Shown here: one piece after another, positions 37,025 through 46,616 of the stretch
Numbering within the stretch: position 1 is the first letter of the stretch
How the letters are laid out: each line of letters opens with the position of its first letter
Assembly (NCBI GenBank): GCA_965658765.1
Contig: CBFHTO010000002.1
Span: forward strand, 65,003 to 129,002
From: Glaciecola sp965658765
Lineage (GTDB): Bacteria; Pseudomonadota; Gammaproteobacteria; Enterobacterales; Alteromonadaceae
DNA: 64,000 bases
Direction: 5' to 3'
Program-made: the position numbers and the translations under genes
Notes under the pieces: generated by a model
The model's input: only the letters and a program-made list of their open reading frames with translations
Database searches by the model: none
Told to the model about the DNA's origin: nothing

Positions 37025-37705
37025 TCAAACCTGAAATTGTCCGTTTTTTAAAGTCAATATCCTATCCATTTCTTTGGCTAGACTGTGGTCGTGAGTAACA
37101 ATGATGAAGCTAGTTTTTTCAGTTTTATTTATGTCTTTAATCAGAGCGAGAATCTCTGCACTACTGGCTAAATCTAAGTTGCCAGTCGGCTCGTCAGCCA
37201 TGATCACCGAGGGTTGATTAATTAATGCCCTTGCAATCGCAACACGCTGCCTTTCTCCACCTGATAGTTGTTGTGGTTTATGGCTTAAACGATTGGATAA
37301 GCCAACTCGACGCAGTAAGTGTTCAGCCTCCTCCATCGCGTTATCTTTATTTTTACGGGCAATCAATTGAGGCATTGCGACATTTTCTAGAGCACTGAAT
37401 TCGGGGAGCAAATGATGAAATTGATAAACAAAACCAAGTTGCTTGTTTCTAAACTCTGCCTTGCGTTTATCTGATAAGCCCATTAAATCTTGATTTTGGA
37501 AAATGACTTTCCCAGACGATGGTACATCTAAGGTCCCTAAGATATGCAATAAAGTACTTTTTCCTGAGCCAGAGGCACCTAAAATCGCCAACATTTCAGA
37601 CTTGAATACATCGATATCTACGGTTTTTAAAATTTCAATTTGATCGTCGGCGTCTCGATATATTTTTGATATAGAGCGACCTGATAACAAAGGTGTGGCG
37701 TTCAT
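37025..37705 (-). CDS. lolD: Lipoprotein-releasing ABC transporter ATPase LolD
   Basis: ATPase subunit of the Lol complex. The ATG at 37705 gives 226 residues, the normal LolD length; a longer frame upstream has no support. Walker A is GASGSGKST, the signature is LSGGERQRVA, Walker B is VIMADEPTG, and the LolD-typical QFHHLLPEFSALENVAMP is present. It precedes lolE directly and lies downstream of tRNA-Asp on the same strand. In E. coli the order is lolC-lolD-lolE; here the lolC position is taken by the tRNA region. Confidence 0.94.
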   Translation of the reverse strand: MNATPLLSGRSISKIYRDADDQIEILKTVDIDVFKSEMLAILGASGSGKSTLLHILGTLDVPSSGKVIFQNQDLMGLSDKRKAEFRNKQLGFVYQFHHLLPEFSALENVAMPQLIARKNKDNAMEEAEHLLRRVGLSNRLSHKPQQLSGGERQRVAIARALINQPSVIMADEPTGNLDLASSAEILALIKDINKTEKTSFIIVTHDHSLAKEMDRILTLKNGQFQV

Positions 37706-37901
37706 ATTTATTTTTATTCTCTCCACTATGATAAGCGAGACTTCTCTGGATACAAGTTTACCCTGCACTGGCGAAAAGCCAAGTGTTAAATGACGCATGA
37801 AAAGTATTAATGCGACCCAACGGAACAAAAATAGTAAGGGTAAAAAAGACCTGTTGCGTGTGTTAGCTTAAACTAGAGAGGTTATTTTTGACTTGAGTTA
37901 A

Positions 37902-37978
37902 TGGCGGAGTGGACGGGACTCGAACCCGCGACCCCCGGCGTGACAGGCCGGTATTCTAACCAACTGAACTACCACTCC
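37902..37978 (-). tRNA. tRNA-Asp (GTC)
   Basis: 77-nt cloverleaf including encoded CCA. The acceptor stem pairs GGAGTGG with CCACTCC, discriminator G. The anticodon loop CTGTCAC carries GTC. The T arm contains GGTTCGAGTCC, and the body is nearly identical to E. coli tRNA-Asp. It lies downstream of dnaQ, as aspV does in E. coli, with one gene in between. Confidence 0.97.
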
Positions 37979-38167
37979 GCATAACTTTATGCTCGCAACT
38001 CACGATTTCTCGCAATAAGAACATACAATGAATAAGGTACGCCCTCCTTCACTGCGGCGAGGATAATACGGTGACACGTTTAAGTAGTCAACCTGTTTTT
38101 ACAAACAAATGTTTCAATGATTAATTTTCAATCAAAGAGACTTATTCTATCTCTTCAGCTACGCGTT

Positions 38168-39634
38168 TTACGTCTCTGCTTTCTCTTTCTTTTTTGGCTT
38201 AAGCTTCGCAAACATGCTAAATAAAGACTGCAGCATAGCGTTTGGCATTCTTTTTATCAAAGCTAGGTTAACACTTTTAAAAATATGATCATTGGGTCTA
38301 TTCCTAATGTGCATTACGCTTACAATAAGAATACTACCTATTAATAAAATTGACGCGTTGACGATAATTGCTAGCATTACAATTGACATACCTTCGGGTT
38401 CTGATAAAGAGCTAATTAGTTCTTCAGGTGCGATAAGTTCTTCGTCATTAGAATTGCTGATTTCTGCAATGGAATTTTCAGTTGTATCGATTTCACCGTC
38501 TATAGTATCGTCAAGATTATCCTCAATAATTGGCGCCTCGGTAACAAAGGAATACTCTGGCACTCTCAATACAATATCTCTACCGTCGTTTGTCGTTGCA
38601 AATGCCGTAATATTTATACGATAAATGCCATAGCCGGTATTCATTACCTCTATCATTTTTACCTCAGGACCACTTTCTGTCACCGAGAACCGAATAGTTT
38701 CGCCGTTTGGTTGACGGATGGCACCGTCCAATAAAAGAGACTCTATATCAATATAGTTACGATCAACGTCCAGTTTAAGTAAGTGGTCGCCTTGCTCATT
38801 AATATCAATTTCGTGGTTCACTATAATCGGGTTAGGCTTTAAAATTACATTCTTCCCAATTTGTTCTCTTGAGAACAAAGGCGTTCTGACTGTAAATGTA
38901 GGGCGCCACTCTCCCTCTGGAATGTTGAGTTCAAACTTTCCAGTAAAGACGCCATCAGCGCTCCTTTCATCCAATCCTTGGCCATTATCTTCAAAGCGAG
39001 CAATTGAACGAGAGCCCAGTCCAAAGTTTGGATAATTAGGGTTGTTGGTGCTTACGAAGTCAATACTTAACGAAACCACGTCCCTAAAAGCGCTCATGTC
39101 GACTATCTGATCACCATTTCGCAGACGCGCTGTTTGCTTCAGGCTTTCACCCGAAAAGACTGTTGAAGGGATTGGAGATGCCATTAAAGTAATATCGGCT
39201 ATGACCATTACTCGACTCTCAGGCAAAATATCGCCCAATGCCTGCCATGGCCCCGGCATAGGATTTCTCAAAGCAATCATGTCGTAGCTACTAGTTTCAT
39301 ACCAATCATAGCTAGGATCAGATATCGCATTTTCGAGAAATAATTTGCTACCGTCCGGACGCACCAACACAATCGGCGCGGTTCCATAATCACGGAAAAA
39401 AATCAGAGTGACTTCTTTTACACCGCTGTCTATCCGAAAGCGATTGTCGAGTATTTGAATGCTGTTTTGATATTCATCGCCGAGCGGAATTATTTGATCT
39501 TTTATACTGACTTGCGCGCACACCGGGCTACTCAGTATAACGAGCACCAAAAGTGCTAGCTGAGCTTTACAAAATAAACCTAGTTTTTTTTGATTTAGGT
39601 GAAACGCTTTTAATAAATACAACGCATTAGCCAT
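38168..39634 (-). CDS. TIGR03503-like protein, exported and membrane-anchored
   Basis: A 488-residue protein resembling the TIGR03503 family of conserved gammaproteobacterial proteins of unknown function. A signal peptide precedes about residue 41 (LALLVLVILSSPVCAQ). The conserved part includes ILDNRFRIDSGVKEVTLIFF, APIVLVRPDGSKLF and IALRNPMPGPWQALGD. Beta-rich, Ig-like domains follow, with an acidic stretch and one C-terminal helix (about 428-452), then a basic cytoplasmic tail. This suggests a periplasmic domain tethered to the inner membrane. It starts 3 bp after the dnaQ stop, so it shares that transcript. Confidence 0.78.
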   Translation of the reverse strand: MANALYLLKAFHLNQKKLGLFCKAQLALLVLVILSSPVCAQVSIKDQIIPLGDEYQNSIQILDNRFRIDSGVKEVTLIFFRDYGTAPIVLVRPDGSKLFLENAISDPSYDWYETSSYDMIALRNPMPGPWQALGDILPESRVMVIADITLMASPIPSTVFSGESLKQTARLRNGDQIVDMSAFRDVVSLSIDFVSTNNPNYPNFGLGSRSIARFEDNGQGLDERSADGVFTGKFELNIPEGEWRPTFTVRTPLFSREQIGKNVILKPNPIIVNHEIDINEQGDHLLKLDVDRNYIDIESLLLDGAIRQPNGETIRFSVTESGPEVKMIEVMNTGYGIYRINITAFATTNDGRDIVLRVPEYSFVTEAPIIEDNLDDTIDGEIDTTENSIAEISNSNDEELIAPEELISSLSEPEGMSIVMLAIIVNASILLIGSILIVSVMHIRNRPNDHIFKSVNLALIKRMPNAMLQSLFSMFAKLKPKKKEKAET

Positions 39635-39637
39635 TAA

Positions 39638-40300
39638 TTAAGAAAATATTTCCTGTTCTCTGGCTATGTCATCGGCAGAAGCTCTAATTATCTTTAAATT
39701 AAGCGCACCACTTAGCTTTTTTACTTTTTCCTCACCCTCGTCACTGTCTTCCTCCCCATGATTCGCGAGCGCTAGCTTTTTTTGGCCGCCCGTCATAAGA
39801 AGATAAACATCGGCTAAAATCTCAGAATCGAGCAAAGCACCGTGGTAAGTTCTGTGTGTATTATCTACGCCATAAACCTTGCATAATGCGTCAAGATTAT
39901 TCTTTTGACCTGGGCGCATCTTTCTTGCCATAACTAGGGTGTCTAACACAGAGCACATAGCATGCGTTTTCGGGAAAGAAGCACCGGTCAGCATAAACTC
40001 GTGATCCATAAAGCCGACGTCAAAAGGTGCATTATGGATGATTAATTCTGCCCCTTTGATAAAGTCAACAAACTCATTCGCAATGTCCTTAAATTTCGGT
40101 TTATCGCTTAAAAATTCATTCGTTATTCCGTGAACGTCGATTGCTTCTTGCTCAACCTCTCGGTCGGGGTTGATATATACATGGAAAGTATTGCCCGTTA
40201 ATTTGCGTTCAATCATCTCGATGCAACCAATCTCGATAATTCTATGCCCTTCTTTAGGGTCAATGCCTGTTGTCTCGGTGTCTAATACTATTTGTCTCAT
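39638..40300 (-). CDS. dnaQ: DNA polymerase III epsilon subunit (3'-5' proofreading exonuclease)
   Basis: Proofreading subunit of the replicative polymerase. The ATG at 40300 gives 220 residues starting MRQIVLDTETTG, the standard DnaQ start; 21 extra upstream codons are not conserved-looking. Exonuclease motifs: DTETTG (Exo I), HNAPFDVGFMD (Exo II) and YHGALLDSEILADVY (Exo III, with catalytic His and Asp). It is divergent from rnhA, an arrangement kept across Gammaproteobacteria. Confidence 0.96.
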   Translation of the reverse strand: MRQIVLDTETTGIDPKEGHRIIEIGCIEMIERKLTGNTFHVYINPDREVEQEAIDVHGITNEFLSDKPKFKDIANEFVDFIKGAELIIHNAPFDVGFMDHEFMLTGASFPKTHAMCSVLDTLVMARKMRPGQKNNLDALCKVYGVDNTHRTYHGALLDSEILADVYLLMTGGQKKLALANHGEEDSDEGEEKVKKLSGALNLKIIRASADDIAREQEIFS

Positions 40301-40449
40301 AATTATCTTAAGTTTTCCCGTACACAAAGCCAATATATTGTCGTAGCCACGCAGTATTATCACTCGTAATCTAAATATGGCATTAATTGCTCTTTAAACG
40401 GAGTATAATGACTCTTAATAAGAAAACACACCCAAGAAAAGATTAATTT

Positions 40450-40914
40450 ATGGCAAAGGTGACGATTTACACAGACGGTTCATGTTTAGGCAACCCTGGT
40501 CCTGGCGGGTATGGCGTCATACTGTCTTATGGAGATAAGCAAAAACAACTAAGTAAAGGATATCGAAGTACAACAAACAACAGGATGGAGTTATTAGCTA
40601 CTATTGTTGGATTGAACAGTCTCACACGAAAATGCGATGTCGACATATACACCGACAGCCAGTATGTGAAAAACGGAATTACAACTTGGATTCATTCGTG
40701 GAAAAAGAAACATTGGAAGACTAGTGCTAATAAGGCTGTTAAAAACGTAGATTTATGGAAGGAGCTCGACACGGCCTCTGGTAAACATAAGGTAAATTGG
40801 CATTGGGTAAAAGCCCATGCCGGAAACGAATTAAATGAAGCAGTAGACGCGCTCGCAAGAGAAGCAGCTGGTAGCAGCGAACTAAGCATTGATACAGGAT
40901 TTGAAGAATCATAA
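40450..40914 (+). CDS. rnhA: Ribonuclease HI
   Basis: Degrades the RNA strand of RNA-DNA hybrids. Its 154 residues match the E. coli enzyme (155). Active-site acids: Asp in IYTDGSCLGNPGPGGYG, Glu in NNRMELLA, Asp in YTDSQYV, and the C-terminal Asp in NEAVDALAREAA. The basic protrusion WKKKHWKTSANKAVKNVDLW is present. It is divergent from dnaQ; its stop codon abuts the ATG of the next gene. Confidence 0.97.
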   Translation: MAKVTIYTDGSCLGNPGPGGYGVILSYGDKQKQLSKGYRSTTNNRMELLATIVGLNSLTRKCDVDIYTDSQYVKNGITTWIHSWKKKHWKTSANKAVKNVDLWKELDTASGKHKVNWHWVKAHAGNELNEAVDALAREAAGSSELSIDTGFEES

Positions 40915-42102
40915 ATGGCAAGCATCATATTAAAGGTAAACCGCGAGAAATCGCTTTTAAGACATCACCCTGGGATTTTTGAAGGCGCAGTAGAGAAACT
41001 ACATGGGCGAGCAAGAGGCGGAGACACGGTCGATATAATCGCTCACGACGGCAAATGGTTGGCTAAGGCGGCTTACTCTCCAAATTCTCAAATTAGAGCG
41101 CGAGTATGGACCTTTGACGCTAAACAAGTAATCGACAATAATTTTTTTAAAAACGCATTACTTAATGCTCATAAACGGCGTCAATCTTTGTTCAGTCAAC
41201 AATCAACAAACGCTTATCGGTTGATAGCTGGAGAATCAGATGGTTTACCTGGTATTACAATAGATGTATATGCCAATGTGGTCGTAATGCAACTATTAAG
41301 CGCTGGGGCTGAAAAACATAGAGATAAAATAATTAAGGCCATTGAATATATGTTTCCAGAAGCCATTATTCATGAGCGCTCTGACGTAGAAGTCAGAAAA
41401 AAAGAAGGCTTAGATTTGTACGTCCAAACTCATAAAGGAGAATTACCTAAGTCGGTCGAGATAAAAGAAAATGAATTACGAATCAATGTTGACCTTATCA
41501 ACGGTCATAAGACCGGTTTTTATTTAGATCAGAGGCGAAATAGGCAAATTGTTGGGGAGTATTGTAAAGGTAAAAGGGTCTTAAATTGCTTCAGTTACAC
41601 TGGAACCTTTGCCCTTTATGCATTAAAGCATGGCGCGACCAGTGTACTTAATGTCGATGTCTCAGAATCAGCCTTAGAACAAAGCTTCGATAATATAGTG
41701 ATGAACTTCCCGAGTGAGATGAGTCAAAAGGTAACGCATAGAAAAGCGGATGTTTTTAAAGAATTGAGAGAAATGAAGGACAGAGAAGATGAGTTCGACC
41801 TAATTATAATGGACCCACCAAAATTCATTGATAACAAGTCCCATCTAACTAAAGCGTCAAGAGGCTATAAAGATATAAATAGGCTAGCCTGCGAACTCTT
41901 AGCTGATAACGGCATACTTGCTACATTTAGTTGCTCTGGGCTTATGCCTAGTGATTTGTTTAACAAAATAGTCGCCGATGCCGCACTAGACGCTAACAGC
42001 GAATTACATATTTTGGAAAGATTAAATCAAGATAAAGACCATATAACAAAATCAACCTTCCCTGAAGGTCATTATCTAAAAGGTCTTATCTGCACAAATT
42101 AA
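40915..42102 (+). CDS. rlmI: 23S rRNA m5C1962 methyltransferase RlmI-type
   Basis: Class I SAM-dependent RNA cytosine-5 methyltransferase of 395 residues (RlmI is 396 in E. coli). It has an N-terminal PUA domain (about 1-70), a RlmI-like middle domain (RLIAGESDGLPGITIDVY), and a Rossmann domain with LNCFSYTGTFALYALKHGA and the catalytic IIMDPPKFI motif. The second catalytic Cys is in FSCSGLM. It directly follows rnhA without a gap, indicating co-translation. Its stop overlaps that of the convergent PilZ gene. Confidence 0.92.
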   Translation: MASIILKVNREKSLLRHHPGIFEGAVEKLHGRARGGDTVDIIAHDGKWLAKAAYSPNSQIRARVWTFDAKQVIDNNFFKNALLNAHKRRQSLFSQQSTNAYRLIAGESDGLPGITIDVYANVVVMQLLSAGAEKHRDKIIKAIEYMFPEAIIHERSDVEVRKKEGLDLYVQTHKGELPKSVEIKENELRINVDLINGHKTGFYLDQRRNRQIVGEYCKGKRVLNCFSYTGTFALYALKHGATSVLNVDVSESALEQSFDNIVMNFPSEMSQKVTHRKADVFKELREMKDREDEFDLIIMDPPKFIDNKSHLTKASRGYKDINRLACELLADNGILATFSCSGLMPSDLFNKIVADAALDANSELHILERLNQDKDHITKSTFPEGHYLKGLICTN

Positions 42103-42401
42103 TTCATTTCGAGAATTTCAAGTCCGACTAAACATGCGCTATCACCATGCGCATCGCAGCGTACAACCTTAACTTTTGCGAGCAACGATGTGATTTGCTC
42201 GCTATTAGAGTCAATTGTCACTTCCATAATTGTGCCGAGTTCTATGTTTGAGACTTCTATCTCAAGTGACATACCTGTAGCGCTGATGTCTCTGCACACA
42301 GCCGTCATTACGGGAGATTCTGGCTGCTCAGTAAGCACCACGGTACAAGGCGAGTTCACCATCATTCTGTAGAAATTTCGTTTATCATCGTAACCTAACA
42401 T
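42099..42401 (-). CDS. PilZ domain protein (c-di-GMP receptor candidate)
   Basis: A 100-residue single-domain PilZ protein. Both c-di-GMP binding motifs are intact: RxxxR (R8-NFY-R12) and DxSxxG (DISATG, about residues 39-44). This predicts binding of cyclic di-GMP in the cytoplasm and control of motility, attachment or exopolysaccharide through an unknown partner. It lies 64 bp downstream of hrpA on the same strand. The 3' ends of this gene and rlmI overlap by 4 bp. Confidence 0.9.
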   Translation of the reverse strand: MLGYDDKRNFYRMMVNSPCTVVLTEQPESPVMTAVCRDISATGMSLEIEVSNIELGTIMEVTIDSNSEQITSLLAKVKVVRCDAHGDSACLVGLEILEMN

Positions 42402-42465
42402 TACTGTCTCCTTGAGTTATTTTTATTAGAGTCCTATCGATTTATATTGCCTTACATGTTCACTG

Positions 42466-45400
42466 TCAACTGTTCTTTGCGATATCTTGTATTTTATTTT
42501 TTATTCTTTTAAGAGAGATCGGATATTTAGTACCTTGAGATTGCGCAAACAACGAAATTCTAAACTCCTCTATCATTTCTGATACCTCTTGTAGCGCTTC
42601 GCAAGACTTATGCTGAGACTCTAATTCCTGTTTACATTGCTCGAAAGCTCTGATCGCTTTATCGATTTCGATCTGATTTAAACGATCTCTATTTGCATCA
42701 ACTTTTAATTTTTCTGTTCGTTGTAATAACGCAGAAAGATAACGATTCCAATCTTTTAATTTCGACTCTCCATAATCAAAAACAAAGCCTCTATACACAA
42801 GGCTGTCTAAGTGTGTTTTTATATGTTGTATCTGATTTAACAGAGCTAAATTAATATTCCCTTTACACTGCTTTTGAATTTTGTTCGCAAGAGAAAGACC
42901 CGATTCGACCTCTTTAGCAATCTTTAGGGCCCGATCGTTTAACTCCATACGAACATATTCTTGCGCCAGCTTATATTTTTCTTGTGACCGTATTTCCTGC
43001 TCTGGATATTTCTCATTTAATAAAGCAGCAATTGCTGCATCAATGATGTCAGAAATTAACAGTTGAACTTGCCCAAAAGGATTAAAGTACAAACTCAACT
43101 TCGCCTTATTAGGAAGTTTTTCTTGTAAAAATTTTACTGGTGAAGGCACGTTCATTTTTATCAGGTGGATCGTACCCAAATAGTGGGCATATAGAGCCTC
43201 CTGATGAGTCGTGAATAACTTAACGTCAAGCGATTTGCCCTCTATCGATAGTGCGGGGTACGCGGTTAATTCAAAACCATTCTGTTTACTCACGTATCGA
43301 TCAGGTAAGGTCTTCATGTCGAAAGTTTTTAAGTCTGTCCGCTCAATGTCATCGGTTGGCGCTTTTTGAATGCTCTGTTCGAGTTCAGACTTACAGGCGA
43401 TTTTGAGTTTTTCTAGGGATTTACTTCGTTTTATTACTTTGCCTTTTGAGTTAACAGCCGCAAAGTTAAAACATAAATGGCCAGGAACCTGAGTGACATC
43501 AAAGTCCTCTTCCTCAACTTTATGCCCTGTCATGCGAAACAGTTTTTGACTTAACGCTTGTACCAGCGATTGATTCTGCCCGCTATCTTTTTGATGTTTT
43601 GCATTAGAGGCTTTGTTGTCTGTTTGAATTTCTTTCGTAGCAAGTAAGCCTAGGTTTGGAGTAAGTTCTTCTAAACATGCTCTCGCATAATCGGGCGCTG
43701 GAACAAAGTTTCTTCTTAACCTTTTTGGCAAACTCTTAATTAATGCAACAATTAGTTCATGACGTAGGCCTGGTACTTGCCAATCAAAACCAATATTTTG
43801 AACGTGATTTAGTGTCGATAATGGAATTGATACACACACGCCGTCATAGTCCTTATTCGGTTCAAATTCATAACTTAAAGGCATCATTAGGCGACCTTGC
43901 TGCCAGACATCAGGGAAGTCACTTTTTGAAACCTCATTTTCATCCCGCTTTAGTAACAAAGATTTTTCAAAATTTAATAAATCTGGCGTTTTTCGTGCGG
44001 TTATTTTCCACCATTTTGAAAATGCTGCCTCGCTACTTACGTGGTCAGGAATGCGGCTATCGTAAAACGATATCAGTTCATCCTCGTCAACCAAAAAGTC
44101 ACGTCGCCGAGCTTTTTCTTCTAGCGTTCGAACCTCTTCAATCATTCTTTGATTTTCTTGCAGAAAAGAAAATGTTAGCTTGGTGTCATTTTCAACTAGG
44201 GCGTGGCGAATGAAAAAGTGCTTTGCATCTCTGGGATTTACCTGTGAGTAATTAATTAAACGACGCACAATTACTGGTAATCCAAATAAAGTGCCGTTTA
44301 AATAAGCCATAACTGCACCTCGTTTTTTACTCCAATGAGGTTCTATATAGTTTAACTTCATTAAATGCTTGGCCATTCCCTCTAACCATTGAGCCTCTAT
44401 CTTGGCTACTTGACGAGCGAATAATTGTGATGTTTGTACAAGTTCGGAAGCAATTATCCATTTAGGTTGTTTGGCAAATACTGCAGAACCGGGAAAAATC
44501 TTGAATTGACTATTGCGTGCACCGAGGTATTGATTTCCACCTTCCTTCATACCGACTTGGGACAACAAACCTATCGCGAGCGCTCGATGAATATTTTCAT
44601 AGTTACTTGGCTCAGAGTTAAGACGCAAATCCACACTGACAAGGGTGTGCTTTATCTGATGCACTATATCTTGCCACTCACGCATGCGCTGATAATGAAC
44701 GAAGTGCTTTATGCACCACTTTCGCAGTTGGTTTTGCGTTAGCGCTTTTTGTTCACTTTTAAATGCTTCATACAAATTCAGTAAGCTTATAAAATCTGAG
44801 TTATTATCTTTAAAAATGGCGTGCGCTTCGTCCGCCTTTTGCTTTTTTTCTAAAGGTCGTTCACGAGGATCTTGTACGCTTAAGCCTGCAGTTATCACCA
44901 TTATTTCGAATACACAATTAAGCGTACCTGCGCTTATTAACATACTTGCGTACTTAGGATCTAAAGGTAAACGAGCCATTTTTCTGCCAAGTGAGGTAAG
45001 TCGTAAACCCCGCTTACTTTGCTCTACTGCCTGTAACTCTGTGAGCAGTCTTACTCCATCTTTAATAAACTTTTCTTCCGGCGCTTGAATAAAATCAAAA
45101 TCGGAAATCTCTCCTAAGCCCAAAGAAAGCATTTGTAAAATAACTGAACTCAGATGCGTACGCGTTATCTCAGGGTCAGTAAACTCGTCTCTCGATAAAA
45201 AGTCTTGTTCACCATATAGGCGAATACAAACGCCGGAAGATGTCCTACCACAGCGCCCTGCCCGTTGTTTTGCTGAAGCTTGAGAGATAGGCTCAATTGG
45301 CAAGCGTTGCACTTTTAAGCGATGGCTGTAGCGTGACATTCTTACCATACCAGTATCGATCACGTACTTTATACCCGGTACTGTAAGCGATGTTTCTGCC

Positions 45401-46422
45401 ACGTTCGTTGCCAAAACAATTCGGCGTTGCCCCTGTGGATGAAAAATTTTCTGCTGATCAGAAGCTGATAGACGCGCATAAAGAGGAATGACTTCTGTAT
45501 TTCTGTACTGGCGCTTTAATAGTGCTTGCTGAGTTTCTCTTATCTCACGCTCACCACTGAGAAATACCAAGATATCTCCACGTGCAAGCGCAAATAACTC
45601 ATCAACCGCTAATATGATTGCCTCACTTTGATCTTGCGCGAGTTCTTGTTCGACAAAATCTCTGTATTGAATATCAACAGGAAAGCTACGCCCGCTAACC
45701 TCGATAATTGGCGCATCGTTAAAATGCTTTGAAAATCTCTCAGGGTCTATGGTCGCAGAGGTTATGATTACCTTCAAATCAGGGCGTTTAGGCAGAATCC
45801 GCTTTATATACCCCAACAAAAAATCAATGTTCAGGCTTCTTTCATGTGCTTCGTCAATGATGATTGTATCGTACTGTTCTAAAAAGCGATCTTGCTGCAT
45901 TTCTGCTAGCAACATGCCATCAGTTAATAACTTCACCAAAGTGTTTTCAGTCACTTGATCAGTGAAGCGTACTTTATATCCAACGGTCTCTCCTAGTTGA
46001 GTTCCCAGTTCTTCTGCGATCCTATTTGCGACATTTCTAGCAGCCAACCGACGAGGTTGACTATGCGCGATCATGCCAGCACGTCCTCTACCTAACTCAA
46101 GACACATCTTTGGCAATTGAGTGGTTTTACCCGAACCTGTCTCCCCCGCAATAATCACAACCTGATTGTTCTTAATCAGATTTTTAATATCGTCGCGCTT
46201 ATCTGAGACTGGCAAGTCTGGATAGTTAATATCTAATGAAAGATTATTTCGTGCCTCCAATAGACTGGCAGACTTATTTATATCGTGCGACAACAGTTCT
46301 AGTGCTCGAGCTTTCTCTGCACCGTCCTTTAATCCATTTGCTCTTTCAAGCTTTCGTCTGAATGCAAAACGGTCTTTTATCATGCAAAGGCCTAAGGCTT
46401 TTTTTAGCTTATTTTTTAGCAT
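42466..46422 (-). CDS. hrpA: ATP-dependent RNA helicase HrpA
   Basis: DEAH-box RNA helicase of 1318 residues (1300 in E. coli). Walker A is AGETGSGKTTQLPK, motif II is DEAHERSLNIDFL, motif III is SATID, and motif VI is QRAGRCGR. An HA2/OB-fold region follows, then the long DUF3418 C-terminal domain (about 700-1310) typical of HrpA. In E. coli HrpA rescues stalled or collided ribosomes. The start could also be the second Met (residue 14); neither has a strong ribosome site. Confidence 0.95.
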   Translation of the reverse strand: MLKNKLKKALGLCMIKDRFAFRRKLERANGLKDGAEKARALELLSHDINKSASLLEARNNLSLDINYPDLPVSDKRDDIKNLIKNNQVVIIAGETGSGKTTQLPKMCLELGRGRAGMIAHSQPRRLAARNVANRIAEELGTQLGETVGYKVRFTDQVTENTLVKLLTDGMLLAEMQQDRFLEQYDTIIIDEAHERSLNIDFLLGYIKRILPKRPDLKVIITSATIDPERFSKHFNDAPIIEVSGRSFPVDIQYRDFVEQELAQDQSEAIILAVDELFALARGDILVFLSGEREIRETQQALLKRQYRNTEVIPLYARLSASDQQKIFHPQGQRRIVLATNVAETSLTVPGIKYVIDTGMVRMSRYSHRLKVQRLPIEPISQASAKQRAGRCGRTSSGVCIRLYGEQDFLSRDEFTDPEITRTHLSSVILQMLSLGLGEISDFDFIQAPEEKFIKDGVRLLTELQAVEQSKRGLRLTSLGRKMARLPLDPKYASMLISAGTLNCVFEIMVITAGLSVQDPRERPLEKKQKADEAHAIFKDNNSDFISLLNLYEAFKSEQKALTQNQLRKWCIKHFVHYQRMREWQDIVHQIKHTLVSVDLRLNSEPSNYENIHRALAIGLLSQVGMKEGGNQYLGARNSQFKIFPGSAVFAKQPKWIIASELVQTSQLFARQVAKIEAQWLEGMAKHLMKLNYIEPHWSKKRGAVMAYLNGTLFGLPVIVRRLINYSQVNPRDAKHFFIRHALVENDTKLTFSFLQENQRMIEEVRTLEEKARRRDFLVDEDELISFYDSRIPDHVSSEAAFSKWWKITARKTPDLLNFEKSLLLKRDENEVSKSDFPDVWQQGRLMMPLSYEFEPNKDYDGVCVSIPLSTLNHVQNIGFDWQVPGLRHELIVALIKSLPKRLRRNFVPAPDYARACLEELTPNLGLLATKEIQTDNKASNAKHQKDSGQNQSLVQALSQKLFRMTGHKVEEEDFDVTQVPGHLCFNFAAVNSKGKVIKRSKSLEKLKIACKSELEQSIQKAPTDDIERTDLKTFDMKTLPDRYVSKQNGFELTAYPALSIEGKSLDVKLFTTHQEALYAHYLGTIHLIKMNVPSPVKFLQEKLPNKAKLSLYFNPFGQVQLLISDIIDAAIAALLNEKYPEQEIRSQEKYKLAQEYVRMELNDRALKIAKEVESGLSLANKIQKQCKGNINLALLNQIQHIKTHLDSLVYRGFVFDYGESKLKDWNRYLSALLQRTEKLKVDANRDRLNQIEIDKAIRAFEQCKQELESQHKSCEALQEVSEMIEEFRISLFAQSQGTKYPISLKRIKNKIQDIAKNS

Positions 46423-46585
46423 TCAGATCCCGCAGTATTGTTGTTCAAAGATATTGTTTTTCAAAGATATGGTTATCATTTTTTAAAGATGATTAGTTAC
46501 TAAGAGGTGGTGTGTTAAGAATTTTAAAAAACACCGTTCATTAAGGTAGGCTCTAGTCTAACATTTAAAGCTCAATTTAGAAGTT

Positions 46586-46603
46586 CGGGCGCATAAGCGC
46601 CCG
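46586..46603 (-). terminator. GC-rich hairpin after the asparaginase gene
   Basis: Perfect 7-bp stem CGGGCGC / GCGCCCG with an ATAA loop, 13 bp after the minus-strand asparaginase-like stop. The U-tract is poor, so it may be a weak terminator or 3'-end stabiliser. Confidence 0.5.
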
Positions 46604-46616
46604 TGTTCGTTCATGC

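Noticed and set aside
37706..37828. N-terminal extension of LolD to an upstream ATG at 37828
   Set aside because: The extra 41 residues have no LolD-like sequence and no ribosome site; the ATG at 37705 gives the normal family length.
43743..44213. A 156-codon + strand frame
   Set aside because: Antisense to the hrpA C-terminal domain; no ribosome site and no family-like sequence.
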